64,000 nucleotides of DNA, from positions 186,001 through 250,000 of the forward strand of contig CANKZQ010000001.1 of assembly GCA_947488345.1 (NCBI GenBank). The letters are read 5' to 3'. Origin of the DNA: an uncultured Flavobacteriaceae bacterium (lineage in GTDB: Bacteria; Bacteroidota; Bacteroidia; Flavobacteriales; Flavobacteriaceae). The position numbers and the translations under genes are program-made. Of the stretch, positions 43,151-51,988 are shown in pieces. Every line of letters begins with the position of its first letter. Within the stretch, counting starts at the first letter, position 1. The notes under the pieces were generated by a model. That model did not search any database. It had not been told where the DNA came from and saw only the letters and a list, made by a program, of their open reading frames with translations.

Positions 43151-45058
43151 ATGGAAGAAAAAAAATTCGATCTAAATTCACTCATCGGTTTTGTACTTTT
43201 AGGTGCATTAATGGTGTTCTGGTTGTACAATAATCAACCAACTCCAGAGGAGCGAGAAAAACAACGAACTGAGTTTGTACAAGACTCCATTCAAAAAGCG
43301 CAGCAAGTAGCCTCACCTTCAAAAGTAGAAGAAGATAAAACAAGCACAAGTATCAAACCAAATGATTCTCTAGCTGCAGTGAATGCACAAAATGCGCTGG
43401 GAGCATTTGCATATAGTGCAACATTACCTTCCGCCACAGCAAATGAAACAACTATCGAAAATGAGTTGTTAAGAATAACAATTAGTAATAAAGGTGGGCA
43501 AATAAGTGAAGTTGAGTTAAAAGATTTTAAGACCTATGACCAAAAACCTCTGTATCTGATAAAAGATCAAAATGCTTCTTTCAATATTAATTTTGGTACA
43601 AACGACAACCGAATTTTAAATACCAAAGATTTATTCTTTGAGCCAACGTTCACGACTAAAGGTGAGCATCAAATACTCTCGATGAAATTAAAAGTAGACG
43701 CAAATCGCTACTTAGAATATTACTATGAGATCAAGCCTAACGAGTATATGATCGACTTTTCGATTCGTTCGCAAGGATTAAATAATGTTATTAATTCTTC
43801 TCAAAGCCTAAATTTAGACTGGCAGTTAGACGCTTATAGAAATGAAAAAAGTTTGTATGCTGAAAACATGTATACTTGGTATTATTATAAGGCTGATGGC
43901 GACGTAGACTATTTAAATAAAGATGATGCTGAGACCGAAAATAATGTTGACTGGGTTACATTTAAACAACATTTTTTCACCTCTATTTTAAAGACCGATA
44001 CTCCATTTAGTACAGCCTCTATTGAATCTAAAAATCTATCGATAGATGATGACATCGATACTGTTTTTACGCGTAAATTTATATTGAAGGCTCCATTAGA
44101 CATGAAAGGTGGTGAATTGAACTATGCCATGAATATGTATTATGGGCCGAGCGATTATAAAACATTACAGCAATATGAAAATACAGATCTAGATGAAACC
44201 GTTGATTTAGGTTGGGGTATTTTTGGATGGATCAATAGGATCATATTCATTCCAGTATTTAGCTTTTTAAGCTCATTTATGACGAATTATGGTTTGCTCA
44301 TCATTTTAATGACCATTGTCGTACGTATAATCATGTCTCCCGCTGTATATAAATCGTATCTCTCCAGTGCGCGTATGAAGGTATTGCGCCCTGAAATGAA
44401 AGCGATTAACGAAAGACTTCCTGGTAAAGAAAATGCCATGAAACGTCAGCAAGAAACAATGGCATTGCAACGTAAAGCAGGGGTGAGTCCATTATCAGGT
44501 TGTATACCGGCCTTGATACAGATGCCAATATTCTTTGCTTTATTTAAGTTTTTTCCAACAAACTTAGCCTTGAGACAGGAGAGTTTTTTATGGGCAAATG
44601 ACCTTTCATCGTATGATACAATTGCAAAGTTGCCTTTTAAGATTCCATTTTACGGTGATCATATCAGTTTGTTCCCAATATTGGCATCAATTGCAATCTT
44701 CTTTTATATGAAGATGAATCAGAGTCAGCAAATGAATATGCAGGCACCAACACAAGAAGGGATGCCAGATATGGGAAAAATGATGAAGTTGATGATTTAC
44801 TTTTCACCTATCATGATGTTGTTCTTTTTTAACAACTATGCAAGTGGATTGAGTTTGTACTATTTTATTTCAAACTTATTAACGATCGCCATCATGTTAA
44901 TTATTAAGAATTATGTAATTGATGAGAAAAAGATAATTGCTCAAATTGAAGAAAACAAGGCAAAGCCCGAAAAGAAAAAAAGTAAATTCAGACAACGTTT
45001 AGATGATGCCATGAAACAAGCACAAGAGCAACAGGCACAACAAAAGAAAAAAAGATAA
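43151..45058 (+). CDS. yidC: Membrane protein insertase YidC
   Basis: About 635 residues. The ATG at 43151 (MEEKKFDLNSLIGFVLLGAL) is preferred over an in-frame TTG at 43136. Domains: N-terminal helix, a periplasmic beta-sandwich (about 95-345) and the five-helix insertase core (about 360-585) with GLLIILMTIVVRIIMSPAVYKSY, PLSGCIPALIQMPIFFALF and YASGLSLYYFISNLL. The C-terminal tail is rich in Lys and Gln, as usual for ribosome contact. In many flavobacteria it follows pyrG; here pyrG lies about 14 kb downstream. Confidence 0.95.
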   Translation: MEEKKFDLNSLIGFVLLGALMVFWLYNNQPTPEEREKQRTEFVQDSIQKAQQVASPSKVEEDKTSTSIKPNDSLAAVNAQNALGAFAYSATLPSATANETTIENELLRITISNKGGQISEVELKDFKTYDQKPLYLIKDQNASFNINFGTNDNRILNTKDLFFEPTFTTKGEHQILSMKLKVDANRYLEYYYEIKPNEYMIDFSIRSQGLNNVINSSQSLNLDWQLDAYRNEKSLYAENMYTWYYYKADGDVDYLNKDDAETENNVDWVTFKQHFFTSILKTDTPFSTASIESKNLSIDDDIDTVFTRKFILKAPLDMKGGELNYAMNMYYGPSDYKTLQQYENTDLDETVDLGWGIFGWINRIIFIPVFSFLSSFMTNYGLLIILMTIVVRIIMSPAVYKSYLSSARMKVLRPEMKAINERLPGKENAMKRQQETMALQRKAGVSPLSGCIPALIQMPIFFALFKFFPTNLALRQESFLWANDLSSYDTIAKLPFKIPFYGDHISLFPILASIAIFFYMKMNQSQQMNMQAPTQEGMPDMGKMMKLMIYFSPIMMLFFFNNYASGLSLYYFISNLLTIAIMLIIKNYVIDEKKIIAQIEENKAKPEKKKSKFRQRLDDAMKQAQEQQAQQKKKR

Positions 45059-45063
45059 TCATT

Positions 45064-45092
45064 AAAAACCGAAGTTAAACTTCGGTTTTTTA
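45064..45092 (+). terminator. Rho-independent terminator after yidC
   Basis: Stem AAAAACCGAAGT / ACTTCGGTTTTT with a tiny loop and a closing T run. Confidence 0.9.
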
Positions 45093-45141
45093 TTGCTTTA
45101 TAGATTAAAAAACTAACTTAGCTTCGAGTAATACATCAAAT

Positions 45142-45615
45142 ATGAAAGCCGCAACGGTTGCACAAATAAAAAAAGAACTGGGTTATCAATCACAAAAAGA
45201 ATTGATAGAATTATGCTTGCGCTTGTCAAAATTTAAAAAAGAAAATAAAGAGCTCCTCACCTATTTACTATATGAATCAGAAAATGAAGCCGGATATATA
45301 GAAAGTGTTAAAACAGAAGTTGACGAGCAGTTTCAATTGATAAATACGAGCAGTTATTTCTATATTAAAAAGAGCGTCCGCAAAATACTTCGGATGGTAA
45401 AAAAATACATCAGATACTCCAAACAAAAAGAAACTGAGGTTGAATTACTGTTACATTTCTGTACAACATTAAAAGAAATGAAACCTTCGATGTATAAAAA
45501 CGTTAGCCTTACAAATATTTTTAATCGTCAAATTTTGACCATTGAAAAAACCATTGCTGGTCTTCATGAAGACTTGCAATATGACTACAATTTAGAATTG
45601 GAAGAATTGAAATAA
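45142..45615 (+). CDS. Conserved-looking helical protein of unknown function
   Basis: A 157-residue, Lys/Glu/Leu-rich protein predicted almost wholly helical (IKKELGYQSQKELIELCLRL; SVRKILRMVKKYIRYSKQK). No signal peptide, membrane helix or catalytic motif is visible. The first 30 residues could be a DNA-binding-like helix-turn-helix but the match is not convincing. It lies alone between a terminator and the M28 peptidase gene. I do not recognise the family; coding is supported by a clean start, length and codon use like neighbours. Confidence 0.6.
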   Translation: MKAATVAQIKKELGYQSQKELIELCLRLSKFKKENKELLTYLLYESENEAGYIESVKTEVDEQFQLINTSSYFYIKKSVRKILRMVKKYIRYSKQKETEVELLLHFCTTLKEMKPSMYKNVSLTNIFNRQILTIEKTIAGLHEDLQYDYNLELEELK

Positions 45616-45723
45616 ACATATGCTCTCAAAATAGTGTTAAAATTATTCCGCGTAAGCTTTCAAAACATTTCATTCTACTTAATTTTTCGTAATATCGCGT
45701 ATAATTCAAATAATTAATTAAAA

Positions 45724-47295
45724 ATGAAGAAAATACTATTTACAGTTAGTGTAGCGACTCTCCTATTGGGTTGCAGTGCTACGAAAACTGCTACAACTAC
45801 TGTGGAGCCAGTAAAGGTAAAAAAAGATGTCACTGCTTTTGGAGAAACCATTACTGCTGCTGAGTTAAAAGAGGCGCTATATACTTATGCTTCTGATGAT
45901 TTTGAAGGGAGAGAAACTGGAGAACCTGGTCAAAAAAAGGCTGTCGAATATTTAAAAAAGCATTATGTCTCTTTGGGTATTCCTTCACCAATCGCCGAAG
46001 ATGATTATTTTCAAGAAGTTCCTTTAACAAAACAAGAGGCTCCCGAAGTAACCATGCTTATTAATAACAAAGAATTTAAAGCGATTGATGATTATGTTCC
46101 TTTTGGTAGCGCTATTGATGGCGTTACAAAAACTGAAGACATCGTCTATGCTGGTTATGGTATCGTAACAGATGCTTTTTCTAGTTATGGTGATATCGAT
46201 GTAACAGGAAAAGTAGTGCTCATTAAAAGTGGTGAGCCTAAAAAAGAAGACGGAAACTATGTAGTTTCTGGATCTAGCGAAGGTTCAAAATGGTCAAATA
46301 GACAGCAATATGGCGCGAAACAAGAAGCTGCATTTAACAAAGGCGCAAAAGCTGTGTTGATTTATGATGAAAGAGTTTACCCGATGGCCCAAAGAATGGG
46401 AAGGTCAGGTGGTAGAATCTCTTTAAAAGAACCTAAAAAAGAGACACCTCAAAGATATTTCTTCTTTGTTAACGGAACCTTAGCAAAAACAATTATGGGT
46501 GCTATAGACACCGACGATAAGGCACAAACGATTAACATGCCATTTAGTTTAAATTATGCGAGCAAATCAAAAGACGTAGCCTCTGAAAACGTCGTTGCCT
46601 TTTTGAAGGGTTCAGAAAAACCAGATGAAATTTTAGTAATTTCAGCTCATCTAGATCATGAAGGTATTAAAGATGGTAAGGTGTACAATGGTGCTGATGA
46701 TGATGGGTCTGGAACCGTAGCCTTGTTAGAAATTGCCGAAGCTTTTAAAGAAGCTGCGAAGAACGGACAAGGACCAAAGCGTTCTATTCTTTTCTTGCAT
46801 GTTACTGGAGAAGAAAAAGGATTACTAGGTTCTCGTTATTATACGGATATGGATCCTATCTTTCCGTTGAAAAATACGGTGGCAAATTTAAATATTGATA
46901 TGATTGGACGCTCTGATCCTAAGCGTAAAAAAGAAACTAAAAATTATATTTATCTAATAGGTAGTGACAAGTTAAGTACTGAACTTCACAACTTATCAGA
47001 AGAGGTAAATAAAAAGTACGCGAATGTTGATTTAGACTATACTTATAATGATGAAAATGATCCAAATCGTTTTTACTATAGATCAGATCATTACAACTTT
47101 GCGAAAAATGATATTCCTGTTATTTTCTATTTTAATGGTACACATGCTGACTATCATCAACCAAGTGATACCCCAGATAAAATAGAATACGATCTTTTAG
47201 AAAATAGAACACGCTTGGTATTCTACACGGCTTGGGAAATAGCCAATAGAGAAACTAGAATTGTTGTTGACAAGCCTACTAAGAAAGCTGAGTAA
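45724..47295 (+). CDS. M28 family metallopeptidase, lipoprotein
   Basis: A 523-residue zinc aminopeptidase-type enzyme. Lipoprotein signal LLLGC (Cys17). A PA-type insert (about 120-270) separates the N-terminal region from the catalytic domain (about 285-510), where the five metal ligands are visible: SAHLDH, GADDDGSGT, GEEKG, NIDMIGR and HQPSDTPDK. It likely removes N-terminal amino acids from peptides at the outer surface or periplasm. Terminated by a strong hairpin. Confidence 0.92.
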   Translation: MKKILFTVSVATLLLGCSATKTATTTVEPVKVKKDVTAFGETITAAELKEALYTYASDDFEGRETGEPGQKKAVEYLKKHYVSLGIPSPIAEDDYFQEVPLTKQEAPEVTMLINNKEFKAIDDYVPFGSAIDGVTKTEDIVYAGYGIVTDAFSSYGDIDVTGKVVLIKSGEPKKEDGNYVVSGSSEGSKWSNRQQYGAKQEAAFNKGAKAVLIYDERVYPMAQRMGRSGGRISLKEPKKETPQRYFFFVNGTLAKTIMGAIDTDDKAQTINMPFSLNYASKSKDVASENVVAFLKGSEKPDEILVISAHLDHEGIKDGKVYNGADDDGSGTVALLEIAEAFKEAAKNGQGPKRSILFLHVTGEEKGLLGSRYYTDMDPIFPLKNTVANLNIDMIGRSDPKRKKETKNYIYLIGSDKLSTELHNLSEEVNKKYANVDLDYTYNDENDPNRFYYRSDHYNFAKNDIPVIFYFNGTHADYHQPSDTPDKIEYDLLENRTRLVFYTAWEIANRETRIVVDKPTKKAE

Positions 47296-47323
47296 TATTT
47301 TTAATTAGAAATGTTAAAAAGTT

Positions 47324-47358
47324 AAAAGAGCCTTACCAATTGGTAAGGCTCTTTTTTA
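47324..47358 (+). terminator. Rho-independent terminator after the M28 peptidase
   Basis: Near-perfect stem AAAAGAGCCTTACCAA / TTGGTAAGGCTCTTTT with a T run. Confidence 0.92.
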
Positions 47359-47399
47359 TAATTACATTTACCTAACGATTATATTATGACTAACCACCT

Positions 47400-47852
47400 A
47401 TGCTCCTCCAAATAGAACTGAATCAATTAGAAGAATATATCAATTCTTTTGAAAAAATCAACACTACAATATCTTCCAAAAATGTAGGCTGGCATTTAGA
47501 CCATAGCCTCAAAGTAATTAATAGCGTTATCAATGCTGTAAAAGAATCTGATCCAGCAGCCTATAAATGGAAATTTAACTTTATTCGAACTTTTGTCTAC
47601 ACATTTAATTATTTTCCTCGAGGTAAAGGAAAATCTCCTAAAAGGGTATTGCCGCCCGAAGAATTGCTAAAAGAAGATATTTATGATCAAATAGTTCAAG
47701 TGAAACTCAATTTAGAATCTGTTAGTTCATTGCCAGCAAAAAGCCATTTCAAACATCCATATTTTGGAGTGTTAAACTTACGTCAAACTCGAAAATTTTT
47801 AAGTCTTCATACGAATCATCACCTCAAAATTTGTGCAGATATTCTCACTTAA
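47400..47852 (+). CDS. DinB-fold protein (DUF1569-like)
   Basis: A 150-residue helical protein. His residues typical of the DinB metal site are placed as expected: WHLDHSL near residue 31 and LHTNHHLK near the C-terminus, with HFKHPYFG in between. These match the DUF1569 branch of the DinB superfamily. Metal-dependent thiol or unknown chemistry is suspected for the fold; nothing specific can be said here. It starts with an ATG 42 bases after a terminator. Confidence 0.65.
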   Translation: MLLQIELNQLEEYINSFEKINTTISSKNVGWHLDHSLKVINSVINAVKESDPAAYKWKFNFIRTFVYTFNYFPRGKGKSPKRVLPPEELLKEDIYDQIVQVKLNLESVSSLPAKSHFKHPYFGVLNLRQTRKFLSLHTNHHLKICADILT

Positions 47853-48070
47853 AATGTTAAATTTTTACAACTACATACAATTCTCGTAATTAATTCGTTG
47901 TAGTAATAAGTTATTACAGCAAATGCTATGACTATTCCTCAAAAGCTGTAAGAATTTGTTTTCCCTACCAATAATTAACCAAGCGTAAGCAACCGACTTA
48001 CAACACAAAAAGCAGACTATAAGATCGTAGTTTGATAGGTTAAATTTATCAATTAAAAAAAGTAGTACGA

Positions 48071-48349
48071 ATGAATTATAAAATAGAAATTTCGGGAGGT
48101 CTATTAGGCGGAAAAACGATTTTGGAAGGTGCATTAAATGGACAACACGAGTATCTTAAGAAAGACCTGTTAGCTGAAAAAAGAACATTAAATCTAAATC
48201 CAAATCAAAGTGTTGGTTATAAATATATGATCACGCTTCAAAAAGGAAGAAAGCGCAACGTTGAATTTCTTTTTGATGAGACAACCTTAACGGATCATTT
48301 TAAGGAATTACTAAAAATTGCCGAGGTACATTCGAAAGTATATCAATAA
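48071..48349 (+). CDS. Small protein of unknown function
   Basis: A 92-residue basic protein with alternating polar/hydrophobic strands (MNYKIEISGGLLGGKTILEG; YKYMITLQKGRKRNVEFLFDE) and a C-terminal helix. No signal, membrane helix or known motif. The 218 bases before it contain no other gene, only AT-rich sequence without a clear promoter. Reading frame, start and codon use look genuine, but no family is recognised. Confidence 0.5.
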   Translation: MNYKIEISGGLLGGKTILEGALNGQHEYLKKDLLAEKRTLNLNPNQSVGYKYMITLQKGRKRNVEFLFDETTLTDHFKELLKIAEVHSKVYQ

Positions 48350-48409
48350 GCACTTTTGAATTACTAATTAAAAAACTAACTTCGTGCATTCGCAAATCAA
48401 TTTAAATGC

Positions 48410-49531
48410 ATGAAGTTACTACTATACCCCTGCTTGATATTAATCTTAATTGCTTGTCAAACTAAAAAGGATCAGAAAGTGCCAGAAATGATCACTACTT
48501 CCTTTTATGTAGGTACCTATACCGACGGAACCAGTCAAGGAATCTACAAATATGCCTTGAAAAAGAATGGGGAACTCGTAAATATAGGACTCGCTGTGAT
48601 ATCTGAAAACCCTTCATTTTTGGCCTTCAGCAACGACAAAAAATATGTGATTGCCGTCAATGAAATAAGTAATAAAGATACTGTAGGTACTGTGAGTTCT
48701 TTTTTGATAAAAGGAGATTCACTACAACTTGTAAATACGGCTTCTTCTGGAGGTGCGCATCCATGCCATATTTCAATAAATAATCAAAATTTTATTACAA
48801 CTGCCAATTACACTGGCGGAAATGTAGGTTTGTTACACTTAAATACAAAGGGTGTTTTGAGTGACCTACTCGATGTGCAACAACATACTGGTAAAGGTAC
48901 TACTGAGAGACAAGAAGCTCCGCATGCACATTCTTCTTGGTTTGTTCCTGGTAGTAATGAATTAATTGCAGTTGACTTAGGCACGAACGAGCTCTGGTTT
49001 TCAGAATTAGATGTATCTGAGAAAAAATTACAAACTTCTTCACAAAAAAAATTAAAAATGAACGATGGAGCTGGTCCACGTCATCTCGTCATTCACCCTA
49101 ATAACAAATGGGTTTATGTGTTAAACGAACTTAACGGAACGATTACTTTGGTACAGAAAAATGAGGAAGGGATTTATGAAAAAGGCGTGACCATTTCTAC
49201 ATTACCTGAAGAATATACAGCGTACAATTCTAGCGCCGATATTCATATTTCAAGCGACGGTAACTTTGTCTATGCTTCGAATAGAGGGCACAATAGTATT
49301 GCTATTTTTAAAACGAATCCAACTAACGGTGAGTTAACCATAATTGGTCATGAACCTACTCGAGGGGATGCCCCAAGAAATTTTTCACTGTCTCCAGACC
49401 AGCAGCATGTTCTCGTAGCAAATCAGAATTCAAATAACATCATTTCGTTCACTAGAAATTCTGAAACAGGATTGTTAACCTTTGTTGATGAAATTGAAGC
49501 ACCAAAACCTGTGTGCATTTTGTTTCAATAA
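48410..49531 (+). CDS. Lactonase-family beta-propeller lipoprotein (6-phosphogluconolactonase-like)
   Basis: A 373-residue seven-bladed propeller of the YbhE/lactonase family (PF10282). Signatures are FYVGTYTDGTSQGIY at the mature start, GGAHPCHISI, GAGPRHLVIHPN and GDAPRNFSLSPD. The N-terminus is a lipoprotein signal (ILILIACQ), which places it in the periplasm or outer membrane, so cleavage of cytosolic 6-phosphogluconolactone is unlikely despite the family name. It converges on transaldolase. Confidence 0.82.
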   Translation: MKLLLYPCLILILIACQTKKDQKVPEMITTSFYVGTYTDGTSQGIYKYALKKNGELVNIGLAVISENPSFLAFSNDKKYVIAVNEISNKDTVGTVSSFLIKGDSLQLVNTASSGGAHPCHISINNQNFITTANYTGGNVGLLHLNTKGVLSDLLDVQQHTGKGTTERQEAPHAHSSWFVPGSNELIAVDLGTNELWFSELDVSEKKLQTSSQKKLKMNDGAGPRHLVIHPNNKWVYVLNELNGTITLVQKNEEGIYEKGVTISTLPEEYTAYNSSADIHISSDGNFVYASNRGHNSIAIFKTNPTNGELTIIGHEPTRGDAPRNFSLSPDQQHVLVANQNSNNIISFTRNSETGLLTFVDEIEAPKPVCILFQ

Positions 49532-49555
49532 AAAATCCTGCGGTAAGACAGGATT
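49528..49555 (-). terminator. Rho-independent terminator of the transaldolase gene
   Basis: Stem AATCCTG / CAGGATT with an 8-base loop; on the minus strand it is followed by a U-rich stretch. It may also slow plus-strand transcription of the lactonase gene, although no T run follows in that direction. Confidence 0.72.
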
Positions 49556-49579
49556 CTATAAATTATATTGAGGAGATAG

Positions 49580-50233
49580 TTAGTTTCCTTTCTTAAAATC
49601 TGCCAGAAATTTTGCCAAGCCAATATCTGTCAACGGGTGTTTTAGCAAGCCATCTATAGCTTTTAAAGGACCGGTCATAACATCAGCTCCAATTTTAGCA
49701 CAATCCATAATATGCATAGTGTGACGCACAGAGGCTGCTAAAATTTGAGTTTCAAAACCGTAGTTATCATAAATCAATCGAATCTCTTGAATCAATCCCA
49801 AACCATCAGTAGAAATATCATCTAATCTACCGATAAAAGGAGACATATATGTTGCTCCAGCCTTTGCCGCTAACAACGCTTGTCCGGCCGAAAATACCAG
49901 TGTTACATTTGTTTTGATGCCTTTATCAGAAAAATACTTACAAGCCTTCACCCCATCTTTAATCATCGGTATCTTCACCACGATTTGCGGATCTAAATTC
50001 GCTAACTCTTCTCCTTCTTTAATCATCCCCTCATAATCAGTGGCAATAACTTCAGCACTAACATCACCGTCAACAATTTCGCAAATCGCTTTGTAGTGAT
50101 TTTTGATGTTTTCACTTCCAGTAATTCCTTCTTTTGCCATCAACGATGGGTTTGTTGTAACCCCATCTAAAATACCTAAGGCCTGGGCCTCTTTAATCTG
50201 TTCTAAATTTGCTGTATCTATAAAAAATTTCAT
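49580..50233 (-). CDS. tal: Transaldolase (short TalC/MipB type)
   Basis: A 217-residue TIM-barrel of the short transaldolase/fructose-6-phosphate aldolase subfamily. It begins [15 protein letters not shown] and has [13 protein letters not shown], the Schiff-base lysine in VVKIPM and [20 protein letters not shown]. These enzymes move dihydroxyacetone units in the pentose phosphate pathway; FSA and transaldolase activities are not separable by eye, though the full-length C-terminal helix fits transaldolase. It stands alone between a terminator and the SDR gene. Confidence 0.9.
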   Translation of the reverse strand: MKFFIDTANLEQIKEAQALGILDGVTTNPSLMAKEGITGSENIKNHYKAICEIVDGDVSAEVIATDYEGMIKEGEELANLDPQIVVKIPMIKDGVKACKYFSDKGIKTNVTLVFSAGQALLAAKAGATYMSPFIGRLDDISTDGLGLIQEIRLIYDNYGFETQILAASVRHTMHIMDCAKIGADVMTGPLKAIDGLLKHPLTDIGLAKFLADFKKGN

Positions 50234-50252
50234 GATTTGGTTTAAATTTTGT

Positions 50253-50260
50253 CAAATATA
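50253..50260 (-). promoter_or_regulatory. Candidate -7 box of the transaldolase gene
   Basis: The minus strand reads TATATTTG, about 20 bases before the start codon. No TTG is found at the ideal -33 distance. Confidence 0.55.
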
Positions 50261-50330
50261 AAGCTTCCTAAAAGCATGTATATTAAGATAACGCTTAATT
50301 TATTAACATGTTTTACAGTTTTTTGATGCT

Positions 50331-51134
50331 TTACAGTTTATAATGATTCATAAGCAATTTCTCATAAAGCTTGTCGGGCAATAGGCGCTTTAAAACAATG
50401 GAAAATTTCTGCATAAATGCCCCCACTTTATAATGTATTTTAGGCTTCGTTGTTAGAATTATCCTATGAATGGCTTTGGCCATTTCTTCAGGAGCCATCC
50501 CACCATCAACATCAGCATCCATCAGTGCCAAATTCTCAGCATATTTTTCTTTATAGGCAGAATCTTCATATACTGGTGTATGGTATCTGCCAGCGGCTAT
50601 ATTGGTTGCAAAATCTCCAGGAGCGACGTTCGTAACATCGATACCGAATTGTTTTACTTCCATTCGAGTTGCTTCAGTTATCAATTCTAGCGCTCCTTTA
50701 GTTGCCGAGTAAAGTCCGCGAAATGGCAACCCCATGTATCCGGCTATTGAAGTAATGTTTATGATCAATCCTTTTTGTTGCGTTCTCATTTGTGGTAATA
50801 CAGCCTTCATAACATCGATGGTGCCAAAAAAATTAGTATCAAAAACGGCTCGCATTTCATCGGTTGGCGTATCCTCAACCGGACCTGTTATACCCATACC
50901 AGCATTATTTATCAATACGTCTATTCGATGCTCATTAGATATGACGGTCGCAACTGCTTTTTCTATAGATGCAACATTCGTCACATCTAATGCCAACATT
51001 TTAACCCCATTAACTTCTTCGCTGATCGGATTACGACTCGTGCCATATACATTCATTCCCTTTTGAAATAAATACTCGGCAATACTTTTACCAATACCAG
51101 AAGAAGCTCCGGTGATTAAAATAACTTTAGACAT
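50331..51134 (-). CDS. Short-chain dehydrogenase/reductase (classical SDR)
   Basis: A 267-residue NAD(P)-dependent oxidoreductase. The cofactor motif TGASSGIG is at residues 8-15, NNAG near 86-89, catalytic Ser in NITSIAGY and the active-site pair in YSATK. SRNP after the second strand suggests NADP preference. The C-terminal region with KIHYKVGAFMQKFSIVLKRLLP resembles SDRs acting on hydrophobic substrates. The substrate is not identifiable. Confidence 0.88.
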   Translation of the reverse strand: MSKVILITGASSGIGKSIAEYLFQKGMNVYGTSRNPISEEVNGVKMLALDVTNVASIEKAVATVISNEHRIDVLINNAGMGITGPVEDTPTDEMRAVFDTNFFGTIDVMKAVLPQMRTQQKGLIINITSIAGYMGLPFRGLYSATKGALELITEATRMEVKQFGIDVTNVAPGDFATNIAAGRYHTPVYEDSAYKEKYAENLALMDADVDGGMAPEEMAKAIHRIILTTKPKIHYKVGAFMQKFSIVLKRLLPDKLYEKLLMNHYKL

Positions 51135-51153
51135 AAATTCAATAAATAAGCAA

Positions 51154-51161
51154 CAAATGTA
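51154..51161 (-). promoter_or_regulatory. Candidate -7 box of the SDR gene
   Basis: The minus strand reads TACATTTG, 20 bases before the start codon; a -33 TTG at proper distance is missing. Confidence 0.45.
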
Positions 51162-51224
51162 AGTAAATGTGTAACAAAATAGAGTATTGCTGTACTAATG
51201 AAGAGAATTTTGGGTACAAAAAAA

Positions 51225-51320
51225 GGCAAGCTACCTACATCACACCGCTACGACCTAATACCTTTGCTGCATTCCTGCCCTGGAGGATTCAAAGGGAGCT
51301 GGTTGTGTAGGACTTGCCCG
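51225..51320 (-). ncRNA. ffs: Signal recognition particle RNA (small bacterial type)
   Basis: About 96 bases on the minus strand. The two ends pair (GGGCAAGUCCUACA with UGUAGGUAGCUUGCC), forming a long hairpin. The conserved helix 8 is present: CCAGG, a GGAA tetraloop closed by GCA/UGC (loop at 51272-51275) and the AGCA asymmetric loop in UGCAGCAAAGG. It binds the Ffh protein for co-translational targeting to the membrane. Seven U follow the 3' end, and a TAACTTTG box lies just upstream. Confidence 0.92.
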
Positions 51321-51323
51321 CTG

Positions 51324-51331
51324 CAAAGTTA
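51324..51331 (-). promoter_or_regulatory. -7 box of the SRP RNA gene
   Basis: The minus strand reads TAACTTTG (TAnnTTTG), ending 4 bases before the first base of the mature RNA, exactly the expected spacing to a transcription start. No clear -33 TTG. Confidence 0.7.
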
Positions 51332-51418
51332 CACTCAATTTCTAATATTCCTACTGTTTTTACACTTTTTTAATTCAGAAAAAAGAGGTGAAAAATAAGT
51401 AACTAACACTTAAATAAT

Positions 51419-51426
51419 TATATTTG
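51419..51426 (+). promoter_or_regulatory. Candidate -7 box of the DUF4199 gene
   Basis: TATATTTG, 22 bases before the ATG. No convincing -33 element. Confidence 0.5.
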
Positions 51427-51448
51427 TTCAACTCTAAAAACTAACAAC

Positions 51449-51973
51449 ATGGAAGATCAACAAAAACCAACAAAAAAAATTGCCTTAAATTATGGAGTCT
51501 ACCTAGGATTTGCCTCAATACTCATTAGCGTAGTCATGTATGCTATGGGAAAACAGCATGAGCAAGGCTGGGAAGTAGGAGTACTCAGCTTCGTAGTCAT
51601 GGCAACCATTATCGTTCTCGGGATAAAAAAATATAAAGAAATGAATGGTGGCTTTATGACCTTAGGTCAAGGTATTAAAACGGGTGTAGGTATTGCCTTA
51701 ATCGGTGGTATCATTAGTATTATCTACACGCTTATCTTTATTACTTTCATCGAGCCTGATTCTCTTGAACAAGGTATGGAAATAGCACGTCAAAAAATGA
51801 TGGACAATCCTAATTTGAGCGAAGAGCAAATAGAAGCTCAAATGGAAATGGCCGAAAAATTCTCTGGTCCTGGTATTATTGCTGCATTTGGCTTGTTATG
51901 GACGCTCTTCTTAGGGTTCATTATTTCCTTGATTGGATCTGCTATTTTACAGAAAAAAGAAAATGAATATTAA
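51449..51973 (+). CDS. DUF4199 membrane protein
   Basis: A 174-residue protein with four membrane helices (about 15-32, 40-58, 78-100 and 145-168) and an amphipathic acidic stretch (about 105-140; MEIARQKMMDNPNLSEEQIEAQ) between the third and fourth. The pattern IALNYGVYLGFASI and GFMTLGQGIKTGVGIALIGG is typical of DUF4199, common in Bacteroidetes. Function is unknown. It precedes a GT2 glycosyltransferase by 15 bases, an arrangement often seen in flavobacteria. Confidence 0.85.
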   Translation: MEDQQKPTKKIALNYGVYLGFASILISVVMYAMGKQHEQGWEVGVLSFVVMATIIVLGIKKYKEMNGGFMTLGQGIKTGVGIALIGGIISIIYTLIFITFIEPDSLEQGMEIARQKMMDNPNLSEEQIEAQMEMAEKFSGPGIIAAFGLLWTLFLGFIISLIGSAILQKKENEY

Positions 51974-51988
51974 GATTTAATAGAACAT

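Noticed and set aside
51198-51398. A 66-codon plus-strand open frame
   Set aside because: It runs across the SRP RNA gene on the opposite strand and has no protein-like features.
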